This document shows, one piece after another, positions 36,196 to 44,042 of a DNA stretch of 64,000 bases (position 1 is the first letter of the stretch; the number at the start of each line of letters is the position of its first letter). The notes beneath the pieces were generated by a model. That model was not told where the DNA came from and ran no database searches. It worked only from the letters and a program-made list of their open reading frames with translations. The position numbers and the translations under genes were made by a program. This DNA is from Paenibacillus dokdonensis (lineage in GTDB: Bacteria > Bacillota > Bacilli > Paenibacillales > Paenibacillaceae): assembly GCF_004916975.1 (NCBI RefSeq), contig NZ_STGQ01000002.1:62001-126000 (forward strand). Direction: 5' to 3'.

Positions 36196-36244
36196 GGCTG
36201 TCCCAAAAGCCATGAAATGGCTGCTTGGGACAGCCTTGTTTTTT
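36196..36244 (+). terminator. tagD terminator overlapping the left IS end
   Basis: GGCTGTCCCAA (36196-36206) pairs perfectly with TTGGGACAGCC (36225-36235), followed by TTGTTTTTT. It works as an intrinsic terminator for tagD and also coincides with the left inverted repeat of the IS1182-family element. Confidence 0.75.
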
Positions 36245-36274
36245 ACGTAGGATATACTTAGACTTTTTGGGTGG

Positions 36275-36405
36275 ACGCTGCGCGAACGGACCATTGTTCC
36301 AATCGCTGTGCTCTCCAGATTTTTTTTCATTCCCCTTAGCGGTGAAAATCCGGAGATCAAGGCGAACGCTGCCGCTTTTCCACAATCCGTCCGTCCTCTC
36401 CGCTG
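36275..36405 (+). repeat. Structured intergenic repeat, copy C
   Basis: The left arm ACGCTGCGCGAACGGACC starts at 36275 and the right arm GGCGAACGCTGCCGC at 36361. Inner arms CTCCAGATTTT (36313-36323) and AAAATCCGGAG (36345-36355) pair with one mismatch. The central CCCTTAGCGGTGAAAAT is shared with copy B (CCCTTAAGCGGTGAAAAT). It is more diverged than A and B and lies between the putative left IS end and the transposase. Confidence 0.7.
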
Positions 36406-36445
36406 TTTATGCGGGGAATGGATCTTCAATCTTTAAAAAACAAAA

Positions 36446-36508
36446 AAAGAAACCTTTCTTTTGGTAAAATGGAAGTGTGACCAACCATTTCAAAGGAGAG
36501 GTTTCTTT
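36446..36508 (+). promoter_or_regulatory. Hairpin that hides the transposase ribosome site
   Basis: AAAGAAACCTTTCTTT (36446-36461) is complementary to AAAGGAGAGGTTTCTTT (36492-36508) apart from one bulge. The 3' arm contains the Shine-Dalgarno AAAGGAGAGG and runs into the TTG start codon. Read-through RNA from outside would fold and mask the start, a known way for insertion sequences to avoid activation by neighbouring promoters. Confidence 0.6.
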
Positions 36509-38066
36509 GTACATTCAATATACCATGGACCAACTTTGTTTGCCAATGGATCTGGAAGAAGATATTCCAGAAAACCACCTCGTTCGTGTCGTGAATACTG
36601 CCGTCAATCGATTGGACGACGCCATTTTTGACGCTGCCTATCCCGGCGGCGGCCGTGACAGTTACCATCCCAAAATGCTCACCAAAGTCATCATCTACGC
36701 CTACACACAGCGCATCTATTCCTCAAGACACATCGCCAAAGCCATCCGGGAACACATCCCCTTTATGTGGCTAGCCGGACGGCAACGTCCGGATTTCCGC
36801 ACGCTTAACCGTTTCCGTTCGGAGCGGATGAAAGACGTCCTCGAAACCGTGTTCTCCGCCGTACTTCAATTTCTTGCAGATGAAAAGTACATCTCCTTGG
36901 AACATTATTTCGTAGATGGTACCAAGATTGAGGCCAATGCCAATCGTTACACCTTCGTCTGGGGTAAAGCGGTCAGCAAACACAAGACCAAATTGCAAGA
37001 GAATGTACATGCACTTTTCTCCACCATCGAAGCCGCAGAGCATCAGGAAGAGCGCGAGCATCACGGCAAAGACCTGACCGAACTCGGTGAGGCTTCCGAG
37101 TTGGATAGCAGCAAGCTCGAACAAGTCACGCAGCAACTGGAGGCTCAGCTGCTGAAACATCCCAAGGATACCCCCTTAAAGAAAGCCGTTCGGAAGCTTC
37201 GGAAGGACTTGCTTCCAAGACTTGTGAAGTACGAACATTACCAAAAGTTGCTTGGAAATCGAAACAGCTTCAGCAAAACCGACACGGACGCCACCTTCAT
37301 GCGGATGAAAGAAGACCACATGCGAAATGGACAGTTAAAACCGGGATACAATGTGCAGATTGGCACGAAAAATCAGTTCATTTTAGCCTACAGTGTCCAC
37401 CAAAAACCCACGGATACCCGTTGTTTAGAGCCGCATCTGGAAATAGCACGGCGGATCTTGGGGCAACATCCACAGACAATCATTGAAGATGCAGGCTATG
37501 GAAGTGAAGAGAACTATGCCTATCTGGAAAAGGAAGAGATCACAGCAGTCGCTAAATACGGCAGTTACCATAAAGAAAAGAGCAAAGCGTGGAAAGCAGA
37601 TGTGAGTAAAATCGAGAATTGGACGTACAACGCAGCCGAGGATAACTGGACGTGCCCCGCCGCGCAAACACTGCATTTCCACAGAGAAAGCAAGGAAACA
37701 CTAGAAAGTGGATATGAGATTCGCAGGCGTCATTACCGAAGTCAAAGCTGTGAAGGCTGCCCGCTGAAAGATCGGTGCACAAAAGCAGCAGGGAACCGGG
37801 AAGTAGCGGTAAGTCTGGAAAGGCTACGATACCAAAGTCAGGCCCGGGAACGCCTCCGAAGTGAGGAAGGCTATGCCCTGGCCGTACGGCGAATGATTGA
37901 GCCGGAGAGTGTGTTTGGCCAACTGAAAAACAACCGGGGCTTCCGGCGGTTTCTGCTTCGCGGCATGAAGAAAGTGACGCTGGAGGTCGGATGGCTTTCG
38001 CTTGCCCATAATATGCTGAAGCAAGCCGGAGTAGAGCAAAAGCGCAAAGGAGCGATTCTCCAATAA
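36507..38066 (+). CDS. IS1182-family transposase
   Basis: 519 residues from the TTG at 36507, five bases after AAAGGAGAGG, giving the family N-terminus (M)YIQYTMDQLCLPMDLEEDIPE. An in-frame GTG at 36477 lies before the ribosome site. Domains: DUF772-type N-terminus (HPKMLTKVIIYAYTQRIYSS), then a DDE_Tnp_1 core with the first aspartate in HYFVDGTKIEANANRY, IIEDAGYGSEENY, and a zinc-type CEGCPLKDRCTKA before the C-terminal FGQLKNNRGFRRFLLRG. No stops or frameshifts; probably functional. Confidence 0.93.
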   Translation: MYIQYTMDQLCLPMDLEEDIPENHLVRVVNTAVNRLDDAIFDAAYPGGGRDSYHPKMLTKVIIYAYTQRIYSSRHIAKAIREHIPFMWLAGRQRPDFRTLNRFRSERMKDVLETVFSAVLQFLADEKYISLEHYFVDGTKIEANANRYTFVWGKAVSKHKTKLQENVHALFSTIEAAEHQEEREHHGKDLTELGEASELDSSKLEQVTQQLEAQLLKHPKDTPLKKAVRKLRKDLLPRLVKYEHYQKLLGNRNSFSKTDTDATFMRMKEDHMRNGQLKPGYNVQIGTKNQFILAYSVHQKPTDTRCLEPHLEIARRILGQHPQTIIEDAGYGSEENYAYLEKEEITAVAKYGSYHKEKSKAWKADVSKIENWTYNAAEDNWTCPAAQTLHFHRESKETLESGYEIRRRHYRSQSCEGCPLKDRCTKAAGNREVAVSLERLRYQSQARERLRSEEGYALAVRRMIEPESVFGQLKNNRGFRRFLLRGMKKVTLEVGWLSLAHNMLKQAGVEQKRKGAILQ

Positions 38067-38096
38067 CGGGAAAATCGCTCCTTGCTGAGGTTTTTT
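38047..38096 (+). terminator. Terminator of the IS1182-family transposase
   Basis: AAGGAGCGATT (38047-38057) pairs with AATCGCTCCTT (38073-38083), followed by TTTTTT at 38091-38096. The transposase stop codon lies in the loop. Confidence 0.75.
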
Positions 38097-38167
38097 CGGA
38101 TCCCAAAATAAAACGGAGCTGTCTCTGTCGTGGGAAATCCACTTATGAGACAGCCCCTTTGATATTT

Positions 38168-40120
38168 TCATTTCATGTTCAAAAAGCCCTTCAAAAACGA
38201 TATAGAACTGAATTGTGGGAATTCTTTTAAAAACCGCTCGATTAATGTTGTTTTACAACCACTACTTGTATGTTGAATCAGCGTCCTGTAGAGATGACGC
38301 GCTTTAGGCTGTAATCGAACAGCTTCTCCTAAAAATTCAACCGTTTCCGTACTATAACCATGATTAGCATGATAGAAGCCCAGATTCTCTAAGCTTGTCT
38401 CATCTAATTGCTGCTGCGACAGTAAAATAGAATAATAGCTCATTGCCGTTTCCACTTGATTCAGACCATAGAAATAGTTAGCGAGCTGGTTGACTAATTC
38501 CGGCGTTTGTGTGGATTGAATGAATTGGTCAAAACATTCATATTGCTCTAATATAAATAACTGCTTTGCTATTAGAAAAATATCGTCCGCATATTCGGTT
38601 AGCAGTAAGTCCCGAACCTCTTCTTCAGACGTAATTGAAGCAATCAATGAAAGTAACCTTTTAAACTTATCTTCTGTTTTGCGTAAGTCTATAGCCATTT
38701 TCAAGATCTTATTATCTTTCCAGAGTAGTGATCCAACAGCGATTTGGATCCATAACTGTTCTATATCCCCTTCTTCAATAAGCATCATCGAATATTTAAC
38801 CCACATGTCATGGTTATATTTCACTATGCTAAGCCGAAGATGATCCTCTAATGAAAGATCCTCCTGATCAATGAATGACTCGTAATAGTCAACAAGTTCC
38901 TTACGACCCAAACCCAGGGAAACTCTATATAACAAATTGGCTTCAGCCTTATTATGTCTATCATAGATTTGATCCAGAAAGTGAATAATTGATTCAGGTT
39001 GTTCATTATGATTCAACCACTCCACGAGTTTTAACAAAACCCTTGGGTTTTTAGTATTCTTATTCAATAATTTAGATAACCAATAGATTGCTTGCTGGTT
39101 ATCGTTTATCTTGAAACTGACATTAACCAATTGCTGTACAGGCATCTCAAAACTGTACATTGGATCCACCAGCCATATTTCTTGGCTCTTAGCTGCTCGG
39201 CTTTCAGCAACTTCCACAGCCTTTTTGTATTGCTCAGCCGCTTCCGAATAAAAGCCCAACGTTTCATAATGAATCCCTTTAATCGAGTAGTATTCGGCGT
39301 AATCTGGGAACTCTGACAACTTGCATTCTGTCCATCTCCAAGAATCAACGAGACGATCTTGTTTATAATAGAGACTAATAAGCCCTATAAGGCAATGCGG
39401 ATACCAAGCCAAAGTCGTGCTCGTTCCCTGGATGGCCTTTTCATAGCACTCAAGTGCCTGCACTTCATCTTGTGCATATCGGTATTGGTTTCCTAGCGTA
39501 AACCAGTCATATTCGCTCATTTGGCTATTTCTCTTCATCTTGTTAAAAATGAGCATATTACGTTCATGTTTATTTTTCTCATTAACACGTTGAGTCTGAT
39601 ATCCTGTGTGATAGATAATCAGGTCTATTTTTTTATGATATAACTCCTCCTGAGCTCCACGAGTCAGTTGTTCATGAATGGGCCTTTCAAAGTGGATTCC
39701 CATATGGTTAGGGAATAACCTCGTGACTGGAGAAGTCGAAATTTCATCTTGGTACTCTTTGTCCCCAGTGAAATTCACAACAGGGAGCGTGTATGCTAAA
39801 TAACTCAATGGTTTTTCATCATTCAAAAATTGAATCCACTGATTGTGCTCGTCCACTGCTAAATATTCATCCGCATCCATTACAAGAATCCATTTTGCGG
39901 TCGCATGTTGTAGAGATACATTCCTTGCAGCTGCGAAGTCATTTGTCCAATGGTAATCAAAAATCAAATTAGTGTATTCACTCGCAATTTCTTTGGTTCG
40001 ATCCGTCGACCCTGTGTCAACGATAATAATTTCATCCGCAATATTTCTCACACTGTCTAGGCACCGCGGAAGTAACTCTTCCTCATCCTTTACAATCAAA
40101 CATACGCTCAAACGTTTCAT
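38168..40120 (-). CDS. GT2 glycosyltransferase with long TPR region, attached to the fli operon
   Basis: 650 residues. GT-A domain (about 1-200): SVCLIVKDEEELLPRCLDSV, IIVDTGSTDRT (33-43), VMDADEYL and RLFPNHMGIHFERPIHEQ. The rest is helical with several TPR-like units (WFTLGNQYRYAQDEVQALEC; YYSIKGIHYETLGFYSEAAEQ; LENLGFYHANHGYSTETVEF). The ATG at 40120 is only 18 bp after fliT, with GAAGGAC in front, so it should be transcribed with flaG-fliD-fliS-fliT. This position makes it the best candidate for the enzyme that puts the first sugar on flagellin. Its stop is 10 bp from the right IS end. Confidence 0.85.
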   Translation of the reverse strand: MKRLSVCLIVKDEEELLPRCLDSVRNIADEIIIVDTGSTDRTKEIASEYTNLIFDYHWTNDFAAARNVSLQHATAKWILVMDADEYLAVDEHNQWIQFLNDEKPLSYLAYTLPVVNFTGDKEYQDEISTSPVTRLFPNHMGIHFERPIHEQLTRGAQEELYHKKIDLIIYHTGYQTQRVNEKNKHERNMLIFNKMKRNSQMSEYDWFTLGNQYRYAQDEVQALECYEKAIQGTSTTLAWYPHCLIGLISLYYKQDRLVDSWRWTECKLSEFPDYAEYYSIKGIHYETLGFYSEAAEQYKKAVEVAESRAAKSQEIWLVDPMYSFEMPVQQLVNVSFKINDNQQAIYWLSKLLNKNTKNPRVLLKLVEWLNHNEQPESIIHFLDQIYDRHNKAEANLLYRVSLGLGRKELVDYYESFIDQEDLSLEDHLRLSIVKYNHDMWVKYSMMLIEEGDIEQLWIQIAVGSLLWKDNKILKMAIDLRKTEDKFKRLLSLIASITSEEEVRDLLLTEYADDIFLIAKQLFILEQYECFDQFIQSTQTPELVNQLANYFYGLNQVETAMSYYSILLSQQQLDETSLENLGFYHANHGYSTETVEFLGEAVRLQPKARHLYRTLIQHTSSGCKTTLIERFLKEFPQFSSISFLKGFLNMK

Positions 40121-40138
40121 AATTTTTCGTCCTTCGAG

Positions 40139-40477
40139 TTATTTCTTACGGTCAAAAAACATGCTGTCAGGTGAGTAATCAGCCTGGTACGCCGATCTCT
40201 GGACTTTGATGGTTTCTTGTCTAAGCAACCAATCCCCCGCTTCTTTTTTCAAACGATTCATCCTAGTAAGAATCGCATGATCAAACTGACATAAATTTTT
40301 CAGCTCGAGCTTGTTTTCTTCCGAAAGATGAGTTTTAACTGTTTCAATCTTACGGACGATTTCTTCCCTCTTATCAGAAAACGATGCGAGATCCTTATAC
40401 TCTACTCGATCAATCCGTTCAACAATGTCCTTTGTCAAATGTACCAATTGATGGATATAAGGATTAGCCTCACTCAT
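40139..40477 (-). CDS. fliT: FliT-like flagellar chaperone
   Basis: 112 residues, predicted almost entirely helical (DIVERIDRVEYKDLASFSDKR; IVRKIETVKTHLSEENKLEL). Sequence similarity to FliT is weak by eye, but the size, helicity and position directly after fliS are those of Bacillus fliT. FliT-type proteins chaperone the filament cap FliD. It overlaps fliS by 8 bp. The position is firm, the function inferred. Confidence 0.7.
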   Translation of the reverse strand: MSEANPYIHQLVHLTKDIVERIDRVEYKDLASFSDKREEIVRKIETVKTHLSEENKLELKNLCQFDHAILTRMNRLKKEAGDWLLRQETIKVQRSAYQADYSPDSMFFDRKK

Positions 40478-40868
40478 TATTCTGCTCCGCAGCGGTATTC
40501 AGTGACTTACTAGCCGTATCCCATGCCTCACGCAATTCCTGGAGATGGGATACGATTTCTTTGGCTGGATCAGTGCTTTTTTTCATATTTGCCTGGATTA
40601 ATTGGTAGACCATATATTCGTATACTTGGTGCAACGTTTTAGCAATAGGATAATCATAATTAAGGGCTGCAATCAATTCATGTATGACGGCCTGAGCCTT
40701 ACACAGATAAGTATTAGCCTTCTCATAGTCCCTTTCCTCAATTCCTGAAATCCCCATTCTCACAAAGCGTATGGCACCATCATATAACATAAGCAATAAT
40801 TGTGACGGGGGAGCGGTTTGCAGTTGTGTCTGTTGATATTTTTGATAAGGTGTGTTAATCAAACCCAT
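40470..40868 (-). CDS. fliS: Flagellin export chaperone FliS
   Basis: 132 residues. The family N-terminus NTPYQKYQQTQLQTAPPSQL and LLLMLYDGAIRF are present; the protein is a helical bundle that binds the C-terminal helix of flagellin and keeps it unfolded until export. In B. subtilis it also binds FliW-related complexes. ATG at 40868 after AAAAGGAGAG. It lies 14 bp downstream of fliD and overlaps fliT. Confidence 0.95.
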   Translation of the reverse strand: MGLINTPYQKYQQTQLQTAPPSQLLLMLYDGAIRFVRMGISGIEERDYEKANTYLCKAQAVIHELIAALNYDYPIAKTLHQVYEYMVYQLIQANMKKSTDPAKEIVSHLQELREAWDTASKSLNTAAEQNNE

Positions 40869-40882
40869 TCTCTCCTTTTGGA

Positions 40883-42355
40883 TCAGGATAACATGCTCGT
40901 CAAACTCGACGATACACTATTGTATTTATTCATTGCCGTCTCCATAGCTGTAAACTGTTGATAATATCTATTTTCAATCAACGTAAGTCGATCATTCATA
41001 GCATCAATACGATCATCCAAATTCCTCAATTGGTCTCCCATCTCACTTTTAGGAAGAAAGGCAGTCGTAAGGTCGCTGCTATAACGTGACGTTCCCGCGC
41101 GGTCAGATATGCTCTGTAAGGAAACAGATGTTATTTTTTTTAGTCTGTTAAAAATTCCATCCTTGCTGTTACTACTTACGGTTGCAGTAGCATCTGTTTG
41201 ACCGAATAAGGCTGAGGCTCCTTCAGGATTTTTTTCCAATGCGGCTCTGAGCTTCTTTTCATCCAATACAAGCTTACCATTTTCACTATAGGTTCCAGTT
41301 GTTATTCCGAACTCTGTTATATTTAACTTTTGACCGTTTGGTAATACGACGTCCGAGATCAGAGCTGATCTCATGTCACTAATCGTTTTGTTGAGAATGG
41401 AATCGCCCTTGAGCATCCCGCTTTGTGCTTTTTCTTCCCATAATTTGATTTCATCATCTTTCATGTCCGCTTTTTGTTCGGCTGTCAAAGGAGTGAATTT
41501 ACGGTAACGCTCTTCACTTGTTTTCTGATTCATTAAGGCTAGAGTTTCGTTATAGGAATCAACAAAGGCTTTAATGGTATCCACCATTTTATCAACATCT
41601 TGAGTTATCTCAACTTGGGTTGATTGCCCCGTAGGAGAGATTCCATTCAATGTAATTTCAACACCATTAATCGTAAAACGGTTCGAAGTTTGAGTTGTTG
41701 TTATACCATTAATGGTAACGGAAGCATCATCACCTTTTTTGACATCAGCTTGCTTCAACCCAAATACATTGGTAAGAAGATCTCCGCTAAAGGTAATATC
41801 CTTGCTACCGGTTTCCTTGCTAGTTAGAGATATTTTACCAGACGATGCATCATATACAGCAGTTACCCCCGCTGTTTTGTCGCTATTGATCTTATTGATT
41901 AATGAATCAATGGTATCATCGGGAGTAAAACTGATATTAGTTGATCCGATCGTAATCTGGGTGTCGTTTCCTCCATATATAGAGGAGATCTTTGTTGTTG
42001 AAGGCTTGGACCCCGCTGTCCCACCACTCGAAACAACACTAGATGCAGTGGCAAGTTTACCGACGTTTATATTCAGTACGGAATCCGATGCCGCTCCCGT
42101 AGCGTTCGCTGTTAACACATTAGAAGCTCCAGTGACTGTTGCCTTTTTGGCATTAATTGAACTGCTGTAGTTTAAATTAGTAAGCTTATCATTAAAGCCA
42201 ACAAGTTTCGTGCTGACTTGGCGATAACCGTCCCGCTTCCACTCTGTCAGTTGTTTTTGCTGGTTCAGCTTATCTAGTGGCACTCTTTCAGCCTTCATAA
42301 GCTGTTTGACCATAGAATCAATATCTAAACCTGATGCCAATCCTGAAATTCTCAT
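40883..42355 (-). CDS. fliD: Flagellar filament capping protein FliD
   Basis: 490 residues. The N-terminal helix MRISGLASGLDIDSMVKQLM and C-terminal coiled region (DQLRNLDDRIDAMNDRL, FTAMETAMNKYNSVSS) are typical; the middle is Ser/Thr-rich beta structure exposed on the cap. FliD pentamers sit at the filament tip and fold incoming flagellin. ATG at 42355 after AAGGAGG; 14 bp after flaG. Confidence 0.96.
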   Translation of the reverse strand: MRISGLASGLDIDSMVKQLMKAERVPLDKLNQQKQLTEWKRDGYRQVSTKLVGFNDKLTNLNYSSSINAKKATVTGASNVLTANATGAASDSVLNINVGKLATASSVVSSGGTAGSKPSTTKISSIYGGNDTQITIGSTNISFTPDDTIDSLINKINSDKTAGVTAVYDASSGKISLTSKETGSKDITFSGDLLTNVFGLKQADVKKGDDASVTINGITTTQTSNRFTINGVEITLNGISPTGQSTQVEITQDVDKMVDTIKAFVDSYNETLALMNQKTSEERYRKFTPLTAEQKADMKDDEIKLWEEKAQSGMLKGDSILNKTISDMRSALISDVVLPNGQKLNITEFGITTGTYSENGKLVLDEKKLRAALEKNPEGASALFGQTDATATVSSNSKDGIFNRLKKITSVSLQSISDRAGTSRYSSDLTTAFLPKSEMGDQLRNLDDRIDAMNDRLTLIENRYYQQFTAMETAMNKYNSVSSSLTSMLS

Positions 42356-42369
42356 ATTTGCCTCCTTCG

Positions 42370-42738
42370 TTATGCCTTTTTATCGATAATCAATCCATTG
42401 ATCTCCATCATACTCGCAGCAACATCCAGCAACTTTTCTTGTGGAATTTCTCGAATTAAGTCTCCTGTTTCTTTATTAAATACCTTCACCATAATTGCAT
42501 GTGTTTCTTTATGAACAGAAATTTCAAATGATTTTTCTGGCCCCTGTACAGCCTTAATCGCTTTTTCGAGCTGCTGAAAGGCCTGCGCTTGATCAACTGA
42601 AAGTTTAGCTGAATTCATAGGAACAGGTAAACTTGGTGATACAACTTCAGCATTCGAAATTTCTTCTGAATATCCTTTGGATGTACCCTGCTTTCCCAGT
42701 CCCATTACAGGGTTGTTGACCGATATCCTATTGTCCAC
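42370..42738 (-). CDS. flaG: FlaG-family flagellar protein
   Basis: 122 residues. The conserved C-terminal domain reads FEISVHKETHAIMVKVFNKE and GDLIREIPQEKLLDVAASMM, as in FlaG/YvyC. Members influence filament length; the exact role is unsettled. The start is GTG at 42738 after AAGGAGGG. First gene of the flaG-fliD-fliS-fliT-glycosyltransferase unit, behind a sigma-D-type -10 box and the hag terminator. Confidence 0.92.
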   Translation of the reverse strand: MDNRISVNNPVMGLGKQGTSKGYSEEISNAEVVSPSLPVPMNSAKLSVDQAQAFQQLEKAIKAVQGPEKSFEISVHKETHAIMVKVFNKETGDLIREIPQEKLLDVAASMMEINGLIIDKKA

Positions 42739-42810
42739 AAAATGTTCCCTCCTTTATATTAAAAGCAAGGTACCGCCTATCTGTTCCATCGATTTAAGTT
42801 GTTACTGTAT

Positions 42811-42834
42811 ATATCGGCTTAAACCGTTGGTTTA
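42811..42834 (-). promoter_or_regulatory. Sigma-D-type promoter of flaG
   Basis: On the minus strand GCCGATAT (42818-42811) is a perfect sigma-D -10 box. A TAAA (42834-42831) lies 12 bp upstream, shorter than the usual 14-16 bp. It is 73 bp before flaG and just after the hag terminator. Confidence 0.6.
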
Positions 42835-42844
42835 TAAAGATAGA

Positions 42845-42880
42845 ACACAAAAAAGAGGCCTTGTATACAAGGCCTCTTTT
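42845..42880 (-). terminator. hag terminator
   Basis: A 30-bp perfect palindrome, with AAAAGAGGCCTTG (42851-42863) and its complement, is followed on the minus strand by a T-run. It starts 13 bp after the hag stop. Confidence 0.92.
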
Positions 42881-42893
42881 CGAAGAAAAAATA

Positions 42894-43664
42894 TTAACGC
42901 AGTACAGACAGAATTCCTTGTGGAGCAGAATTTGCTTGAGCCAGCATCGATTGCGAAGCTTGCAACAAGATGTTGTTTTTAGACAGAGCAACCATTTCCT
43001 TCGCCATATCAGTATCACGGATACGGGATTCAGCTGCAGTCAGGTTCTCAACAGTTGTACCGATGTTATTGGAAGTGTACTCCAGACGGTTTTGAACAGC
43101 ACCCAATTTAGCGCGTTGTGTAGATACTTTTTCAATAGCAGTTTCAATGCTAGACAGTGAAGTAGAAGAACCAAGCTTGCTGAATCCAGTCGTGCTAATC
43201 GAACCGATTGTAATGGAACCTGTAGCTTTATCGTTAACAGTGATTGTAGCACCTTTAGTAATGCTGATACCGTTAAAGGTTGTCTTAGTCATAATGTTAT
43301 CGATTTGAGCACCCAGTTCCTTCAGCTCTTCATTGATGTTTGCCTTATCGTTAGAGCTATAAGTTCCGCTGGATTTTTGAACGTTCAGTTCTTTCATACG
43401 AGTCAGCATGGAGCTTACTTCGTTCATTGCACCCTCAGCTGTTTGTACGAACGAGATACCGTCTTGAGCGTTACGTTGAGCTTGCTCGAGACCACGGATT
43501 TGACCGCGCATGGATTCGGAGATGGACAAGCCAGCAGCGTCGTCAGCAGCACGGTTGATGCGCAGACCGGAAGACAATTTCTCCATGTTTTTGCTTGCTG
43601 CGTTAGTGTTCAGACCCATGTTACGATGAGTGTTCAAAGCTGGAATATTGTGGTTGATAATCAT
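42894..43664 (-). CDS. hag: Flagellin
   Basis: 256 residues from the ATG at 43664, which follows AGGGAGGAA; upstream in-frame codons to 43700 are leader. The conserved D0/D1 N-terminus (MIINHNIPALNTHRNM, SSGLRINRAADDAAGLSIS) and C-terminus (ENLTAAESRIRDTDMAKEM, LAQANSAPQGILSVLR) enclose a short variable part (about 115-175) rich in Ser, Thr and Gly, surface-exposed and the likely glycosylation target. The gene has its own sigma-D promoter and terminator. CsrA-type sites in the leader indicate control by the neighbouring fliW and csrA products. Confidence 0.98.
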   Translation of the reverse strand: MIINHNIPALNTHRNMGLNTNAASKNMEKLSSGLRINRAADDAAGLSISESMRGQIRGLEQAQRNAQDGISFVQTAEGAMNEVSSMLTRMKELNVQKSSGTYSSNDKANINEELKELGAQIDNIMTKTTFNGISITKGATITVNDKATGSITIGSISTTGFSKLGSSTSLSSIETAIEKVSTQRAKLGAVQNRLEYTSNNIGTTVENLTAAESRIRDTDMAKEMVALSKNNILLQASQSMLAQANSAPQGILSVLR

Positions 43665-43671
43665 TTTTAAT

Positions 43672-43706
43672 TTCCTCCCTGAATTGTAAAGTTCCCACAT
43701 CCTTGT
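43672..43706 (-). promoter_or_regulatory. Two CsrA-binding sites in the hag leader
   Basis: Upstream site: ACAAGGATGT (43706-43697) matches the CsrA consensus core ACARGGAUGU exactly and sits in a small CAC/GTG stem. Downstream site: AGGGAGGA (43679-43672) is the Shine-Dalgarno itself. Two sites spaced this way let CsrA block hag translation, as known for B. subtilis. Confidence 0.75.
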
Positions 43707-43755
43707 GGTGAACGGTTTGAAGGTCGGCCGCCCGGTTCAAACCTCTCTATAATTT

Positions 43756-43782
43756 ATATCGGAGGTCTCTAAACTTTTGTTA
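43756..43782 (-). promoter_or_regulatory. Sigma-D promoter of hag
   Basis: TAAC (43782-43779), 15 bp, TCCGATAT (43763-43756) on the minus strand; the sigma-D consensus is TAAA-N15-GCCGATAT. It starts 27 bp after the csrA stop and predicts a leader of about 85 nt. Confidence 0.75.
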
Positions 43783-43808
43783 ATAGTGAAATCAAATATT
43801 TTTTCAGT

Positions 43809-44042
43809 TTATTTATGGGATTCTTTCCATTCCGAAATTTTACGGAGGAGCTCTTGAGGACCGGAAGAAGCTGCTGCGTTACTCTCCTGAATGGAGAGAT
43901 ATATTTCTTTTCGATAAACCTCAATATCTCTCGGAGCACTAATACCAATTTTCACGCTATCTCCCTCAATTCCTAATATCGTAAGCTCGATGTTCTCGGA
44001 AATCACCAGAGCCTCTCCCTTTTTTCTTGTCAGGACAAGCAT
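43809..44042 (-). CDS. csrA: Carbon storage regulator CsrA (translational repressor of hag)
   Basis: 77 residues from the ATG at 44042, seven bases after GGGAGGAG; the frame extends to 44063 inside fliW. MLVLTRKKGEALVISENIEL and IKIGISAPRDIEVYRKEIY-like strands (VKIGISAPRDIEVYRKEIY here) are canonical, with the RNA-binding L4 and R44 regions. It binds the hag leader and blocks translation unless sequestered by FliW. Start and fliW stop overlap as TGATG, so both proteins are made in step. Confidence 0.97.
   Translation of the reverse strand: MLVLTRKKGEALVISENIELTILGIEGDSVKIGISAPRDIEVYRKEIYLSIQESNAAASSGPQELLRKISEWKESHK

Larger units (their letters stand above)
36194..38157 (+). mobile_element. 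IS1182-family insertion sequence (about 1.96 kb; left boundary uncertain)
   Basis: The ends carry related inverted repeats: GAGGCTGTCCCAAAAG from 36194 and, read inward from 38157, GGGGCTGTCTCATAAG (13 of 16 matching). The left repeat is also half of a hairpin that could terminate tagD. Inside lie copy C of the structured repeat and one transposase gene with its own terminator. No target duplication could be found. The right end is 10 bp from the stop codon of the glycosyltransferase at 38168, so that gene was not cut. If the left repeat is only the tagD terminator, the true left end is between 36406 and 36446. Confidence 0.7.
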
